The notes under the pieces were generated by a model. The model saw only the letters and a list, made by a program, of their open reading frames with translations, did no database searches and had not been told where the DNA came from. Position numbers and translations under genes: made by a program. Positions 34,292 to 43,020 of a DNA stretch of 59,474 nucleotides are shown here, piece after piece (the stretch's first letter is position 1; each line of letters starts with the position of its first letter). The stretch is from Vitreoscilla sp. (GTDB taxonomy: Bacteria > Pseudomonadota > Gammaproteobacteria > Burkholderiales > Neisseriaceae): contig JASLFS010000083.1 in the NCBI GenBank assembly GCA_030150505.1, forward strand, positions 1-59,474, in the 5' to 3' direction.

Positions 34292-35947
34292 ATGAAATAT
34301 TTTCAGGGTTTATATCATCAAGGTTTTAATAAGTTTAATATGAGTAACAATACTTGTATTGTGCTTGCTGCAATATGTTTTGCATTATTTCAAAATCTGG
34401 CTTTTTGGGGAAAGTTAACTAATTTGGTTAACCTTAAAACAGTACATGGTGTTTTGTTGTTTGTTTCTATTTTTGTATTTCTATTCAGTGTGATTTCATT
34501 TGTTTTCAGTTTATTATGCTGGAAAAACACCACTAAATTTATTCTGATTTTCTGCTTATTAAGTAGCGCAGCAACCAATTATTATGCTTTAACTTATGGT
34601 ATTTACATGGATAAAGTAATGATTGCAAATCTGGTTCAAACAACAGCATTTGAAGCTGGTGATTTAATTACAGTTAAATTTATCATGTGGATGCTGGTTT
34701 TTGGTATTTTTCCCAGCATATTGGTTTGGAAAATTAAAATAAAACCATATGCGTCATGGTGGAAATCCTTGCTACATAAGGCTATTTTGATGATGATTAG
34801 CATTGTTTTATTACTAGCAGCTGCGTTGCCTATGTACAAAGATTATGCCTCAATTGGTCGCAATAATAAGGATTTGGTTAAACTAATTACGCCACATAAT
34901 TACTTAAATGGCTTATTTAGTTATACAAAGCAATTAACGGGAAAGATCCAACCATTACAACCCATTGGCTTAGATGCTAAGATTGTCAAACCAAGTCCTA
35001 AAAAGAATATTTTTATCATGGTGCTAGGTGAAACATCTCGAGCTCAGAATTTTTCATTAAATGGTTATGAGCGTGAAACCAATCCTCATTTAAAGCAATA
35101 CAACGATTTAATTAACTTTGAGCATGTTTCTTCTTGTGGGACAGCCACTGCTATTTCTGTGCCCTGTTTGTATTCTAATATGGCTCGTCATGAATATTCT
35201 GCTAGAAAAGCTGAATACCAAGAAAATGTCTTAGATATTATTCAGAGAACTGGTATTCATGTTTATTGGCGTGAAAATGATGCTGGCTGTAAAGGCGTCT
35301 GCAATCGTGTGCCTACAAATAATGTCATTGATTATATGAAAAAAGAGCAAGGCTTATCTGAAGGGCTATTTTACGATGATTTGCTATTAAAAGATTTAGA
35401 TCAATATATTGAAAAACAAACTGGTAATATCATGATTGTACTGCATACTAATGGCAGTCATGGTCCTGAATATTATCAACGTTATCGGCCTGAGTTGAAA
35501 AATAAATTCACTCCAAGCTGCGATACAAAATCGATTGAATCGTGCGATGAAAAAAGTTTAATCAATGTTTATGACAATACTATTTTACATGTAGATGCCA
35601 TGCTCGATGATACAATTAAACTTCTCAAGAAATATGAAGAAACCCATGATATTGCTATGCTGTATGTTTCTGACCATGGAGAATCTCTTGGTGAAAATGG
35701 CTTTTACTTGCATAGCGCACCCTATTCTATTGCCCCTAAAGAGCAAACTCATGTTCCTATGATTTTTTGGGCCAATAGCAGTTTCTATGAACACCGAAAT
35801 ATTGATTTGGCTTGTATGCAAGCAACTGCGAAAAAGAATGATTTTTCTCATGATAATATATTTCATACTTTGCTTAAGGTATGGGATATACAAACAACCG
35901 AATACCAGTCAGGTTTAAATATGTTTGAAAGTTGTCAAAACTCATGA
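34292..35947 (+). CDS. eptA: Lipid A phosphoethanolamine transferase
   Basis: A 551-aa inner-membrane enzyme that adds phosphoethanolamine to lipid A, reducing the negative charge of LPS and raising resistance to polymyxin and antimicrobial peptides. It has about five N-terminal helices (residues 20-195) followed by a periplasmic sulfatase-fold domain. The nucleophile Thr248 is in LGETSRAQNFSLNGY; NPHLKQY, CYS-type SSCGTATAISVPCLYSN, and YVSDHGESLGENGFYLH give the metal and active-site residues. Two alternative starts exist (34292 or 34340). The gene leads an operon with pmrA-pmrB and carries a PmrA-like box upstream. It overlaps the regulator gene by ATGA. Confidence 0.94.
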   Translation: MKYFQGLYHQGFNKFNMSNNTCIVLAAICFALFQNLAFWGKLTNLVNLKTVHGVLLFVSIFVFLFSVISFVFSLLCWKNTTKFILIFCLLSSAATNYYALTYGIYMDKVMIANLVQTTAFEAGDLITVKFIMWMLVFGIFPSILVWKIKIKPYASWWKSLLHKAILMMISIVLLLAAALPMYKDYASIGRNNKDLVKLITPHNYLNGLFSYTKQLTGKIQPLQPIGLDAKIVKPSPKKNIFIMVLGETSRAQNFSLNGYERETNPHLKQYNDLINFEHVSSCGTATAISVPCLYSNMARHEYSARKAEYQENVLDIIQRTGIHVYWRENDAGCKGVCNRVPTNNVIDYMKKEQGLSEGLFYDDLLLKDLDQYIEKQTGNIMIVLHTNGSHGPEYYQRYRPELKNKFTPSCDTKSIESCDEKSLINVYDNTILHVDAMLDDTIKLLKKYEETHDIAMLYVSDHGESLGENGFYLHSAPYSIAPKEQTHVPMIFWANSSFYEHRNIDLACMQATAKKNDFSHDNIFHTLLKVWDIQTTEYQSGLNMFESCQNS

Positions 35948-36606
35948 AAATTTTGATTGTAGAAGATGATTTGTTATTGCAAATGGGTTTAAAGAAAGCT
36001 TTGGCCCAAGAAGATTATATTTTCGAACTGGCTGAAAGCTTACAGGAAGCCCGTCATTTAATGCAGCTTAATGGCTTGGAAAGCTATAGTGCCGTTTTGT
36101 TAGATTTAGGTTTGCCTGATGGTAATGGTATTGATTTACTTAAGAAATGGCGGAAAAATAATATTACAATTCCTGTTGTTATCATTACAGCCAGAGATGC
36201 TGTTGAAGATAGGATTATTGGATTGGATGCAGGTGCAGATGATTATCTAATCAAACCTTTTGCTGTGTCAGAACTATTAGCAAGGCTAAGAGCCGTGATT
36301 CGAAGACATCTTGGGCAACCTGATAATATTATTACGATTACAGATTTATCTCTAAATTTAGCCAAGAAAACCATTTTATTTCAAACAGAAAAAATGGATT
36401 TAACGCCAAGAGAATTCGCCATATTATCCCGCTTAATTTTGAAATATTCCGAAGTGGTTTCTAGAGAAATGCTGCAGCAAGATTTATATTCTTGGCAAGA
36501 TAGTTTGGGCTCGAATACATTGGAAGTATATATCCACCGTTTGCGCCAAAAAATAGGTAAAGATAGAATCCAAACAGTACGAGGAATCGGCTACCAATTA
36601 ACTTAA
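35944..36606 (+). CDS. pmrA: OmpR-family response regulator, PmrA/BasR-like
   Basis: A 220-aa regulator. The receiver domain (about 1-115) has the acidic pocket VEDD, phospho-acceptor Asp54 (LLDLGLPDG), Thr in ITARDA and Lys in YLIKPF. A winged HTH (about 125-218) ends in RLRQKIGKDRIQTVRGIGYQ. The ATG overlaps the eptA stop (ATGA), and the sensor kinase follows after 18 nt. The linkage to eptA and the box upstream of it support a PmrA-like role: activation of lipid A modification. Start 35944 is preferred to the TTG 12 nt upstream. Confidence 0.92.
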   Translation: MKILIVEDDLLLQMGLKKALAQEDYIFELAESLQEARHLMQLNGLESYSAVLLDLGLPDGNGIDLLKKWRKNNITIPVVIITARDAVEDRIIGLDAGADDYLIKPFAVSELLARLRAVIRRHLGQPDNIITITDLSLNLAKKTILFQTEKMDLTPREFAILSRLILKYSEVVSREMLQQDLYSWQDSLGSNTLEVYIHRLRQKIGKDRIQTVRGIGYQLT

Positions 36607-36624
36607 TAAATATATGGTTCTTAA

Positions 36625-37662
36625 ATGAATATTCGCAAAAGATTGCTTATTAGCATCGGTTCTATTTTAACCTTAACCCAAATTGTTATTGCATTTTGGG
36701 TTTGGCATGAAGCTCAAGAGCAAATCGAAATTTTAACCGATGCTAAATTAACAGCGATGGAAAAAAATGCCTTGGTTGAACATGAGCTAAATGAAACCCT
36801 ATTGGCTTTATCCTTGCCATCCATTGGATTGGTTATCATCGCCCTATTTTTGACATATTGGTCTATCAAACGAATTACTGAGCCTTTGTCCCGCTTAACT
36901 CATGAGATAAATCATAAACATGGGTATGATTTATCACCAATAATTGTCCCTAACAACTCTTTAGAAGTAAATACCATTGTTGAAAAGTTAAATTTACTAT
37001 TAGCACGCATTTCAAAGAATCTGAACAATGAACGCCGTTTCACGGCAGATGTTGCTCATGAGTTACGAACGCCTTTGGCTGGATTGCGTTTAAATTTGGA
37101 AATGGTCGATGCAGAGTTATTGCCAGAAAAACAAATTTTTATTCAAAGAATTGATCAATTGTTATTAACCATTGAACAATTGCTTAATTTGGCTCGAGCG
37201 GGCAATAAACTACAAAGCCAGGAACAAATCTTGTTTAATTTACAAGATGAGGTTATTTATCCATTACAACAAGAACTAGAAGAATTTCCTCATGATATTC
37301 AATGGAATATACCCGATAATATTGAAATACATGGGGATTCTAGCTTAATTTATTTATTATTAAAAAATATTATGGACAATATTCGTTACTACGCTCCTAA
37401 TAGTGTAGAAACAATTTTTAATGTTGAAGTTCGGAATGATTTTTTGCATTTCAATATTATCGATAATGGTCCAGGTGTATCTGAGAATCAATTAAGTATA
37501 CTTACCCAAAGATTTAAACGAATAGATGAAAGCAGAAAAGGTTTTGGCTTGGGATTAAATATCGCAGAACGAGTTTGCCATGTGCACAATGGAGAGCTTG
37601 TCATTCAAAATAGAAATGATGGTCAATCTGGCTTGGTCATTTCTATTGCCCTACCACTATAA
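36625..37662 (+). CDS. pmrB: Sensor histidine kinase, PmrB/BasS-like
   Basis: A 345-aa membrane kinase. Two helices (about 10-28 and 58-78) bracket a short periplasmic segment of about 30 residues that contains an ExxE motif (ELNE, residues 54-57), a type of iron/metal-binding motif known from PmrB. A HAMP-like linker follows; the phosphorylated His145 lies in ADVAHELRTPLAGL. The ATPase domain has N-box LLLKNIMDNIRYYA, DNGPGV and GFGLGLN. It should phosphorylate the adjacent PmrA-like protein. The presence of the short ExxE loop supports sensing of ferric iron or cationic peptides. Confidence 0.9.
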   Translation: MNIRKRLLISIGSILTLTQIVIAFWVWHEAQEQIEILTDAKLTAMEKNALVEHELNETLLALSLPSIGLVIIALFLTYWSIKRITEPLSRLTHEINHKHGYDLSPIIVPNNSLEVNTIVEKLNLLLARISKNLNNERRFTADVAHELRTPLAGLRLNLEMVDAELLPEKQIFIQRIDQLLLTIEQLLNLARAGNKLQSQEQILFNLQDEVIYPLQQELEEFPHDIQWNIPDNIEIHGDSSLIYLLLKNIMDNIRYYAPNSVETIFNVEVRNDFLHFNIIDNGPGVSENQLSILTQRFKRIDESRKGFGLGLNIAERVCHVHNGELVIQNRNDGQSGLVISIALPL

Positions 37663-37693
37663 GCATAATTAAAGGCTTAGTTAATCGACAAGC

Positions 37694-37746
37694 TAACTCA
37701 AAATGAGTTATCATCAAAAGTAGTAGCTAGCAGGTTTAATCTGCTA
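37694..37746 (+). promoter_or_regulatory. Two tandem hairpins before a microprotein gene
   Basis: TAACTCA-AAA-TGAGTTA (37694-37710) and TAGCAG-N7-CTGCTA (37728-37746) are perfect short hairpins between pmrB and the 36-codon gene. Neither is followed by a T-run, so they do not look like ordinary terminators; they may be operators or leader RNA folds. Confidence 0.4.
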
Positions 37747-37780
37747 AAAATACTAATATAAACATAATAAGGAAATAATA

Positions 37781-37891
37781 ATGAGCAGTACTATTTCTCT
37801 CGTTCTATTTGGCGTATTGGTAGCGTTAATTGGATTAGTAGTTGGTTTGTCTGTTTTTTTCTCACATCTTGAAAAAAAGACAAACAAATAA
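37781..37891 (+). CDS. 36-aa single-helix membrane microprotein
   Basis: An ATG with AAGGA 7 nt upstream opens 36 codons: MSSTISLVLFGVLVALIGLV then VGLSVFFSHLEKKTNK. The first 30 residues are almost entirely hydrophobic and the tail is basic (EKKTNK), so it should be a single-pass inner-membrane protein with N outside, C inside topology by the positive-inside rule. It is too short for gene-calling tools to keep easily. I do not recognise a family; it differs from CydX and MetS-type subunits. The stop is followed 16 nt later by a shared terminator. Confidence 0.6.
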   Translation: MSSTISLVLFGVLVALIGLVVGLSVFFSHLEKKTNK

Positions 37892-37906
37892 GTCTATTAA
37901 TCATAG

Positions 37907-37939
37907 AAAAAGCCTGTTTATTAAAAACAGGCTTTTTTT
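37907..37939. terminator. Bidirectional terminator
   Basis: AAAAAGCCTGTTT and AAACAGGCTTTTTTTT form a long stem between the microprotein gene and the convergent lipoprotein gene. Confidence 0.93.
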
Positions 37940-37962
37940 TAACTCTTTTGAACTTAAGCGCC

Positions 37963-38427
37963 TTAGTTTAAAGGCTTCATTCCCATTACTTCCATTAGGA
38001 AGTTTGTGAATGCAGGGTTATTAGGCTTGTGTTGCATGTTTGGCCAACGTTGCTGCCAACCTGTTAATGCATTTTTAATAGCATCTTTAGATTGTTGGCT
38101 AGTAATCTTACCACTTTGGCTTTCTACTGCTGAACGCAAATATACGCTATAAACACTATCATCGACGCTATTTCGTCCAACTAAGCTTACGCGATATTTA
38201 TCAAGCAACTGTGCTGCTTGAACTTTAGTAATTTCGCCATTACCAACACGCATAGCCAAGCGATTTGCTTCATCGCGAAGTTTTGCAACATCAGACCAAT
38301 GATTAGGCGATAAGCTATAAGCAGCTTGTGTATTGTTAGGTTTTTTATTACCAATAGGCGGAATATAAACTGTTGAACAACCTGCTAGGATTGTTGCTAA
38401 CAATATACTCAGTAAATATTTTTTCAT
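37963..38427 (-). CDS. Putative lipoprotein of unknown function
   Basis: A 154-aa protein starting MKKYLLSILLATILAGCSTV, a lipoprotein signal with Cys at residue 17. The mature part holds two helical segments (WSDVAKLRDEANRLAMRVGN and KVQAAQLLDKYRVSL) and a C-terminal GWQQRWPNMQ segment. I do not recognise a family. Start 38427 is chosen for the signal peptide; the frame extends 69 nt upstream without one. It lies 75 nt downstream of cysK on the same strand. Confidence 0.75.
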   Translation of the reverse strand: MKKYLLSILLATILAGCSTVYIPPIGNKKPNNTQAAYSLSPNHWSDVAKLRDEANRLAMRVGNGEITKVQAAQLLDKYRVSLVGRNSVDDSVYSVYLRSAVESQSGKITSQQSKDAIKNALTGWQQRWPNMQHKPNNPAFTNFLMEVMGMKPLN

Positions 38428-38502
38428 AATAACATTATTATAGTTAGACTCACAATCTATATAAGGTACAGTAAAAAAAATAAATACACAAGCCAATATA
38501 AT

Positions 38503-39435
38503 TTAAGCTAAATTTTCAAACAAAGGTGTTGACAAGTAGCGTTCTCCATTAGATGGGATTAACACAACAATTAACTTGCCTTTATTTTCTGGTCTTTTCG
38601 CTAGTTCTAAAGCACTCCAAATAGCAGCGCCTGATGAAATACCAACTAATACACCCTCTTCTTTTGCGGTGTTTCTAGCTGTTTCAAATGCATTTTCACC
38701 AGACACTTGAATAATTTCATCGTAAATTGATGTATTTAAAATACTAGGAACAAAACCAGCTCCAATACCTTGAATTGGATGTGGCCCTTTTTCGCAACCA
38801 GATAATACAGCAGAAGCTTCTGGCTCTACTGCCACAATTTTAACATCAGCTTTTTTAGCTTTTAAAGCTTCGCCTACACCTGTTACTGTTCCGCCAGTAC
38901 CAACACCTGCAACAAAAATATCTACTTGACCATCTGTATCATTCCAGATTTCTTCTGCTGTTGTGACTTTATGAATGGCTGGGTTTGCTTCATTTGCAAA
39001 TTGTTGAGGCATGAAATAAACATCAGGATGCGCTTCGGCTAATGATTCAGCTTTGGCAATAGCACCGCCCATGCCTTCTGCGCCTGGAGTCAAAATAAGT
39101 TCCGCACCATATGCTCTTAGTAGCATGCGACGCTCACGACTCATCGTTTCTGGCATAGTAATAACAAGTTTATAACCACGAGCAGCACAGACCATTGCCA
39201 AGCCGATACCGGTATTACCACTGGTTGGCTCAACAATAATAGTATCTTTGGTAACTTTTCCCGCAGCTTCTGCAGCATCAAGCATGGCTACTGAGATTCT
39301 GTCTTTAACACTACCACCTGGATTAAAAAACTCTAATTTAGCAACAACAGTTGCTTCTAAACCTTCTGTTAGATGGTTCAATTTCACTAAAGGGGTTTTA
39401 CCAATTAATTCTGTAATGCTATTTGCAATATTCAT
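38503..39435 (-). CDS. cysK: Cysteine synthase A (O-acetylserine sulfhydrylase)
   Basis: A 310-aa PLP enzyme that makes cysteine from O-acetylserine and sulfide. PLP binds Lys44 in NPGGSVKDR; EPTSGNTGIGLAMV (substrate-binding Asn loop), GTGGTVTG (phosphate loop) and the C-terminal ISSGAA motif are intact. It starts at 39435 where GGAGAAT lies 4 nt upstream, and the extra 48 nt upstream are not needed. The length and the VEPEASAVLSG region fit the CysK class more than CysM. Confidence 0.95.
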   Translation of the reverse strand: MNIANSITELIGKTPLVKLNHLTEGLEATVVAKLEFFNPGGSVKDRISVAMLDAAEAAGKVTKDTIIVEPTSGNTGIGLAMVCAARGYKLVITMPETMSRERRMLLRAYGAELILTPGAEGMGGAIAKAESLAEAHPDVYFMPQQFANEANPAIHKVTTAEEIWNDTDGQVDIFVAGVGTGGTVTGVGEALKAKKADVKIVAVEPEASAVLSGCEKGPHPIQGIGAGFVPSILNTSIYDEIIQVSGENAFETARNTAKEEGVLVGISSGAAIWSALELAKRPENKGKLIVVLIPSNGERYLSTPLFENLA

Positions 39436-39896
39436 CGTTATTCTCCAAATAGATGTGTGTATATGCATACTATCATATAGCAAGCCTCCCTTTTCCTAAA
39501 GATAAAATAGGCATATGGATACAACTTCAAATTATTAAGAATATGGATAAATTTTGCCTTTATCATCATTTTTTTAAATTGCTAACCGTTAAATTGTGTA
39601 AATATCGATTCAACTGTGAACTGAGTTAAGCGTAGCTACAATTAACAATAAAACAATTAAATAATAATAACTTAAAATAAATTAACATACTCATTCATAA
39701 TAAAATCGCCTGTTTTCCATATTGGATTATGACGATGTTATTTGTTATTTTCTCTTATTTACTTTAGGCTAAAAATACAACTCATTGATTATAATGAAAT
39801 GATAAGCTTCTATTAAATCATTTTTTTATACATCTCAAATATATATTAAATAGTATATATCCATATTTCTTATAAAACTCCAGAAAGGGGTACATT
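39436..39896. other. Intergenic region between cysK and the BCCT transporter
   Basis: A 461-nt AT-rich gap between divergent genes. It must hold both promoters but I see no strong consensus hexamers or palindromes I would defend, and no gene. Confidence 0.5.
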
Positions 39897-41915
39897 TTGG
39901 ATGGCTTGAAGCAATTCAAACAAAATACCACATTTCATATTCCCGTAATTTTTCCAAGCTTAATATTTATCGCTTTCGTAGCAATTATTTGTATTGCTGC
40001 GCCAGAATGGACTCAAAATACTCTTAATGTCGCGAAGTCATTTGTATTTCAATATTTTAGTTGGTTCTATATATTAATTGTTTCGGCTTTTTTACTGTTT
40101 TTACTCTTATTAGCAATGAGCCGATTAGGCGATATTCGATTAGGTTCTAATGAAGAAGAACCAGAGTTTCCCTTTCTATCATGGCTCGCCATGTTATTTG
40201 CAGCCGGCATGGGTGTTGGTCTCATGTTTTTTGGCGTAGCAGAACCGCTATCCCATGCTTTAAATCCAATTGCACCTGGCGATTCAGCAGATAATGCAAA
40301 AAATGCTTTGCTTTACACATCGTTCCACTGGGGTGTGCATGCGTGGACAATTTATGGTGTTATTGCGCTGTCATTGGCTTACTTTGGCTTCCGCTATAAA
40401 TTACCATTGTCGTTGCGCTCTACTTTCTATCCATTATTAAAAGACAGAATTAACGGACCTTTAGGTCATGCAATTGATACCATTGCATTATGCGCTACCT
40501 TATTCGGTATTATTACTACCTTAGGTTATGGTGCAATGCAGTTAACAGCTGGCTTATTTGAAACTGGTTGGGTTAGCTCTGGCGGCTCAAGCACTCAGAA
40601 CATAGTGATTGTTGTGGTTGTTTCTATTGCCGTATTATCAGCTATTTCTGGTGTGGGTAAAGGCGTTCGCCGCCTAAGTGAAATTAACTTGGTGTTGGCT
40701 ATTGCATTAATGATCTTTGTTTTAATAGCTGGTCCTACATTGTATTTGCTATCTGCTTTTAGTGACAACATTGGCCATTATTTGAGTAATGTAGTTGGTC
40801 TCAGTTTCAAAACATTTATTTATGATGCTGAAAACCAAGGCTGGTTTACTGGCTGGACTGTTTTATATTGGGCTTGGTGGTTCTCTTGGGCTCCTTTTGT
40901 TGGTTTATTTATTGCGCGAATTTCTCGTGGCCGTACTATTCGTGAGTTTGTATTGGGCGTTTTAATTTTGCCAACATTGTTTAACTTAATCTGGTTTACT
41001 ATTTTTGGTAACTCTGGCATTTGGGTAAACGAATTTTTGGCGCAAGGTGCTTTAGGTGATTTAACCGGTACACCAGAAAAATTATTATTTGCTTTCTTAG
41101 ATTATTTGCCTATTTCTAGCATTACCAGTATTGCTGCATTAATTATTCTTTCTTTGTTCTTTATTACATCAGCCGACTCAGGTATTTTTGTATTAAATAA
41201 CATTGCATCAGAAGATAAAAACCGTGCAGTTCCTCGCTGGCAGTGCATCATGTGGGGCTTGATTATGATTGTTGTTGCCATTGCCTTATTGAATAGTGAT
41301 GGTTTAGGTGCATTACAATCGATGACCTTGGTTGTTGCTTTGCCTTTTGCAATCATTATGTTGTTCATGTGTATTAGCTTGTGGCAAGCGCTTCGCATTG
41401 ATAATCAGTATTACAATACAAAATTAAACCCAAGTAGTGTTTACTGGACAGGTAACTTCTGGCAAAAACGTTTGAAGCAAATCTTAAAACAACCTCAAAA
41501 GGAAGACATTTTAAGTTTTATTCGTCAAATTGCTTTACCTGCAATGCAAAGCTTAACCAAAGAGCTTGATGAAAAGCATGGTTTAAACACCAGCATTAAG
41601 AAGATTCATGGTGAAGAAGAAGCCATTGAACTAACCATTGAACATGGTGTTTCTCGTAACTTTACGTATGGTATTCGTATTCAAAAACGCAAAGCAGCAA
41701 CTGCGTTAATTGAAGATGATAATTTACCCAATATGAAACATAACAAAACGTATGAACCCATTTGCTACTTTAGTGATGGCCGTGAAGGTTATGATGTTCA
41801 ATATATGCGTGAAGAGGAATTAATTACTGATATTATTAAACAATATGAGCGTTATTTAAGCTTAATTGATAATAAAGATCATCATTTGATGACTCAAGCA
41901 CCTATTGAAGAATAA
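39897..41915 (+). CDS. betT: BCCT-family choline/betaine/carnitine transporter (BetT-like)
   Basis: A 672-aa transporter with twelve helices and a long C-terminal cytosolic tail (about 500-672), as in E. coli BetT (677 aa). Signature segments are AAGMGVGLMFFGVAEPLSH, the substrate-binding WAWWFSWAPFVGLFIARISR, and FFITSADSGIFVLNN. These fit proton- or sodium-coupled uptake of choline or betaine, for osmotic protection or as carbon. The gene starts with TTG, with AAAGGGG 6 nt upstream. No betA, betB or betI is present in the window, so choline oxidation, if any, is encoded elsewhere. The choline call is from overall likeness to BetT and not certain. Confidence 0.88.
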   Translation: MDGLKQFKQNTTFHIPVIFPSLIFIAFVAIICIAAPEWTQNTLNVAKSFVFQYFSWFYILIVSAFLLFLLLLAMSRLGDIRLGSNEEEPEFPFLSWLAMLFAAGMGVGLMFFGVAEPLSHALNPIAPGDSADNAKNALLYTSFHWGVHAWTIYGVIALSLAYFGFRYKLPLSLRSTFYPLLKDRINGPLGHAIDTIALCATLFGIITTLGYGAMQLTAGLFETGWVSSGGSSTQNIVIVVVVSIAVLSAISGVGKGVRRLSEINLVLAIALMIFVLIAGPTLYLLSAFSDNIGHYLSNVVGLSFKTFIYDAENQGWFTGWTVLYWAWWFSWAPFVGLFIARISRGRTIREFVLGVLILPTLFNLIWFTIFGNSGIWVNEFLAQGALGDLTGTPEKLLFAFLDYLPISSITSIAALIILSLFFITSADSGIFVLNNIASEDKNRAVPRWQCIMWGLIMIVVAIALLNSDGLGALQSMTLVVALPFAIIMLFMCISLWQALRIDNQYYNTKLNPSSVYWTGNFWQKRLKQILKQPQKEDILSFIRQIALPAMQSLTKELDEKHGLNTSIKKIHGEEEAIELTIEHGVSRNFTYGIRIQKRKAATALIEDDNLPNMKHNKTYEPICYFSDGREGYDVQYMREEELITDIIKQYERYLSLIDNKDHHLMTQAPIEE

Positions 41916-41930
41916 ATTTTATTTGTTGGT

Positions 41931-41959
41931 AAAAAGCTGCTCTTTGGGCAGCTTTTTTT
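41931..41959 (+). terminator. Terminator after betT
   Basis: AAAAAGCTGC and GCAGCTTTTTTT form a stem 15 nt after the stop, with T residues. Confidence 0.85.
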
Positions 41960-42086
41960 ATTGTAAATAACCACTAGAATAAATTCACTGAAAATAACAA
42001 AAGTAAAATCTCGCTTCAACTTTCCAAAAAAACCTGAAATCGGCTAAAATACAAATTAAATATACTATGGATATACAGGGATTACA

Positions 42087-42953
42087 GTGCTTAACCGTTT
42101 AAAAATTGGCTTACAATATGCTTTACCCAAACAGGCTATTACTCAACTAGCGGGATGGTTTGCTAAAAAAGAAGCAGGATTGGCAACACAGTTTGCTATT
42201 AAGTCTTTTGCTAAATTCTATAAAGTGAATATGAATGAAGCAAAAAATAGTGATTTAAATAGCTATAAAAGTTTCAATTCCTTTTTTATACGGCCATTAA
42301 AAGAAGATGCACGCCCTATTCTAACTGATGATAATTCTTTAACCATGCCAGCTGATGGTGCTATTAGCCAATATGGGCTCATTAATGATGGTCAAATCTT
42401 TCAAGCCAAAGGTCATTATTACAGCGTTGAAGCTTTATTGGCTGGTCGATTTGATTTAGCAGATCAGTTTACCCATGGTCAATTTATTACCACTTACCTT
42501 TCTCCTAAGGACTATCACCGTGTGCATATGCCATGTGATGGTTTATTAACAGAAATGATTTATGTCCCTGGTGATTTGTTTTCAGTTAATCCTTTAACAG
42601 CACAAAATGTACCCAATTTATTTGCTAGAAACGAACGGTTAATTTGTGTGTTTGAAACACAGTACGGAACAATGATACAAATTTTAGTAGGTGCAACTAT
42701 TGTTGGCAGTATTGAAACGGTTTGGTCTGGTTGTGTAAACCCAAGCCGTAGTGGAGTTATTCAACGAACGACTTATCCGAAAGCAGACCAAGATAAAGCC
42801 ATTTTCTTGAAAAAAGGAGAAGAAATGGGCTGCTTTAAACTGGGATCAACAGTTATTAATCTATTTGCACCCAATCAAATTGCATTTAACCCCAATGTAT
42901 CTGCTGGTAGCGCAACTCGAATGGGTGAATTTCTGGCAACGGGAATCCAATAG
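42087..42953 (+). CDS. psd: Phosphatidylserine decarboxylase proenzyme
   Basis: A 288-aa membrane-associated enzyme that makes phosphatidylethanolamine. The self-cleavage motif is LGST (Ser254 of FKLGSTVINLF), which yields a pyruvoyl group. FITTYLSPKDYHRVHMPCDG and the ETVWSGCVNPSRSGV segment are conserved. It starts with GTG, with CAGGGA about 6 nt upstream. PE is also the donor for the EptA reaction at 34 kb. Confidence 0.96.
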   Translation: MLNRLKIGLQYALPKQAITQLAGWFAKKEAGLATQFAIKSFAKFYKVNMNEAKNSDLNSYKSFNSFFIRPLKEDARPILTDDNSLTMPADGAISQYGLINDGQIFQAKGHYYSVEALLAGRFDLADQFTHGQFITTYLSPKDYHRVHMPCDGLLTEMIYVPGDLFSVNPLTAQNVPNLFARNERLICVFETQYGTMIQILVGATIVGSIETVWSGCVNPSRSGVIQRTTYPKADQDKAIFLKKGEEMGCFKLGSTVINLFAPNQIAFNPNVSAGSATRMGEFLATGIQ

Positions 42954-42973
42954 TTACTTGATTATTGCTGGTG

Positions 42974-43016
42974 AAAAGTATCATTTTTATCTCATATAGA
43001 AATGATACTTTTTTAT
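42974..43016. terminator. Bidirectional terminator between psd and the ABC exporter
   Basis: AAAAGTATCATTT and AAATGATACTTTT pair over 13 bp and are flanked by A and T runs for the convergent genes. Confidence 0.92.
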
Positions 43017-43020
43017 TGAG

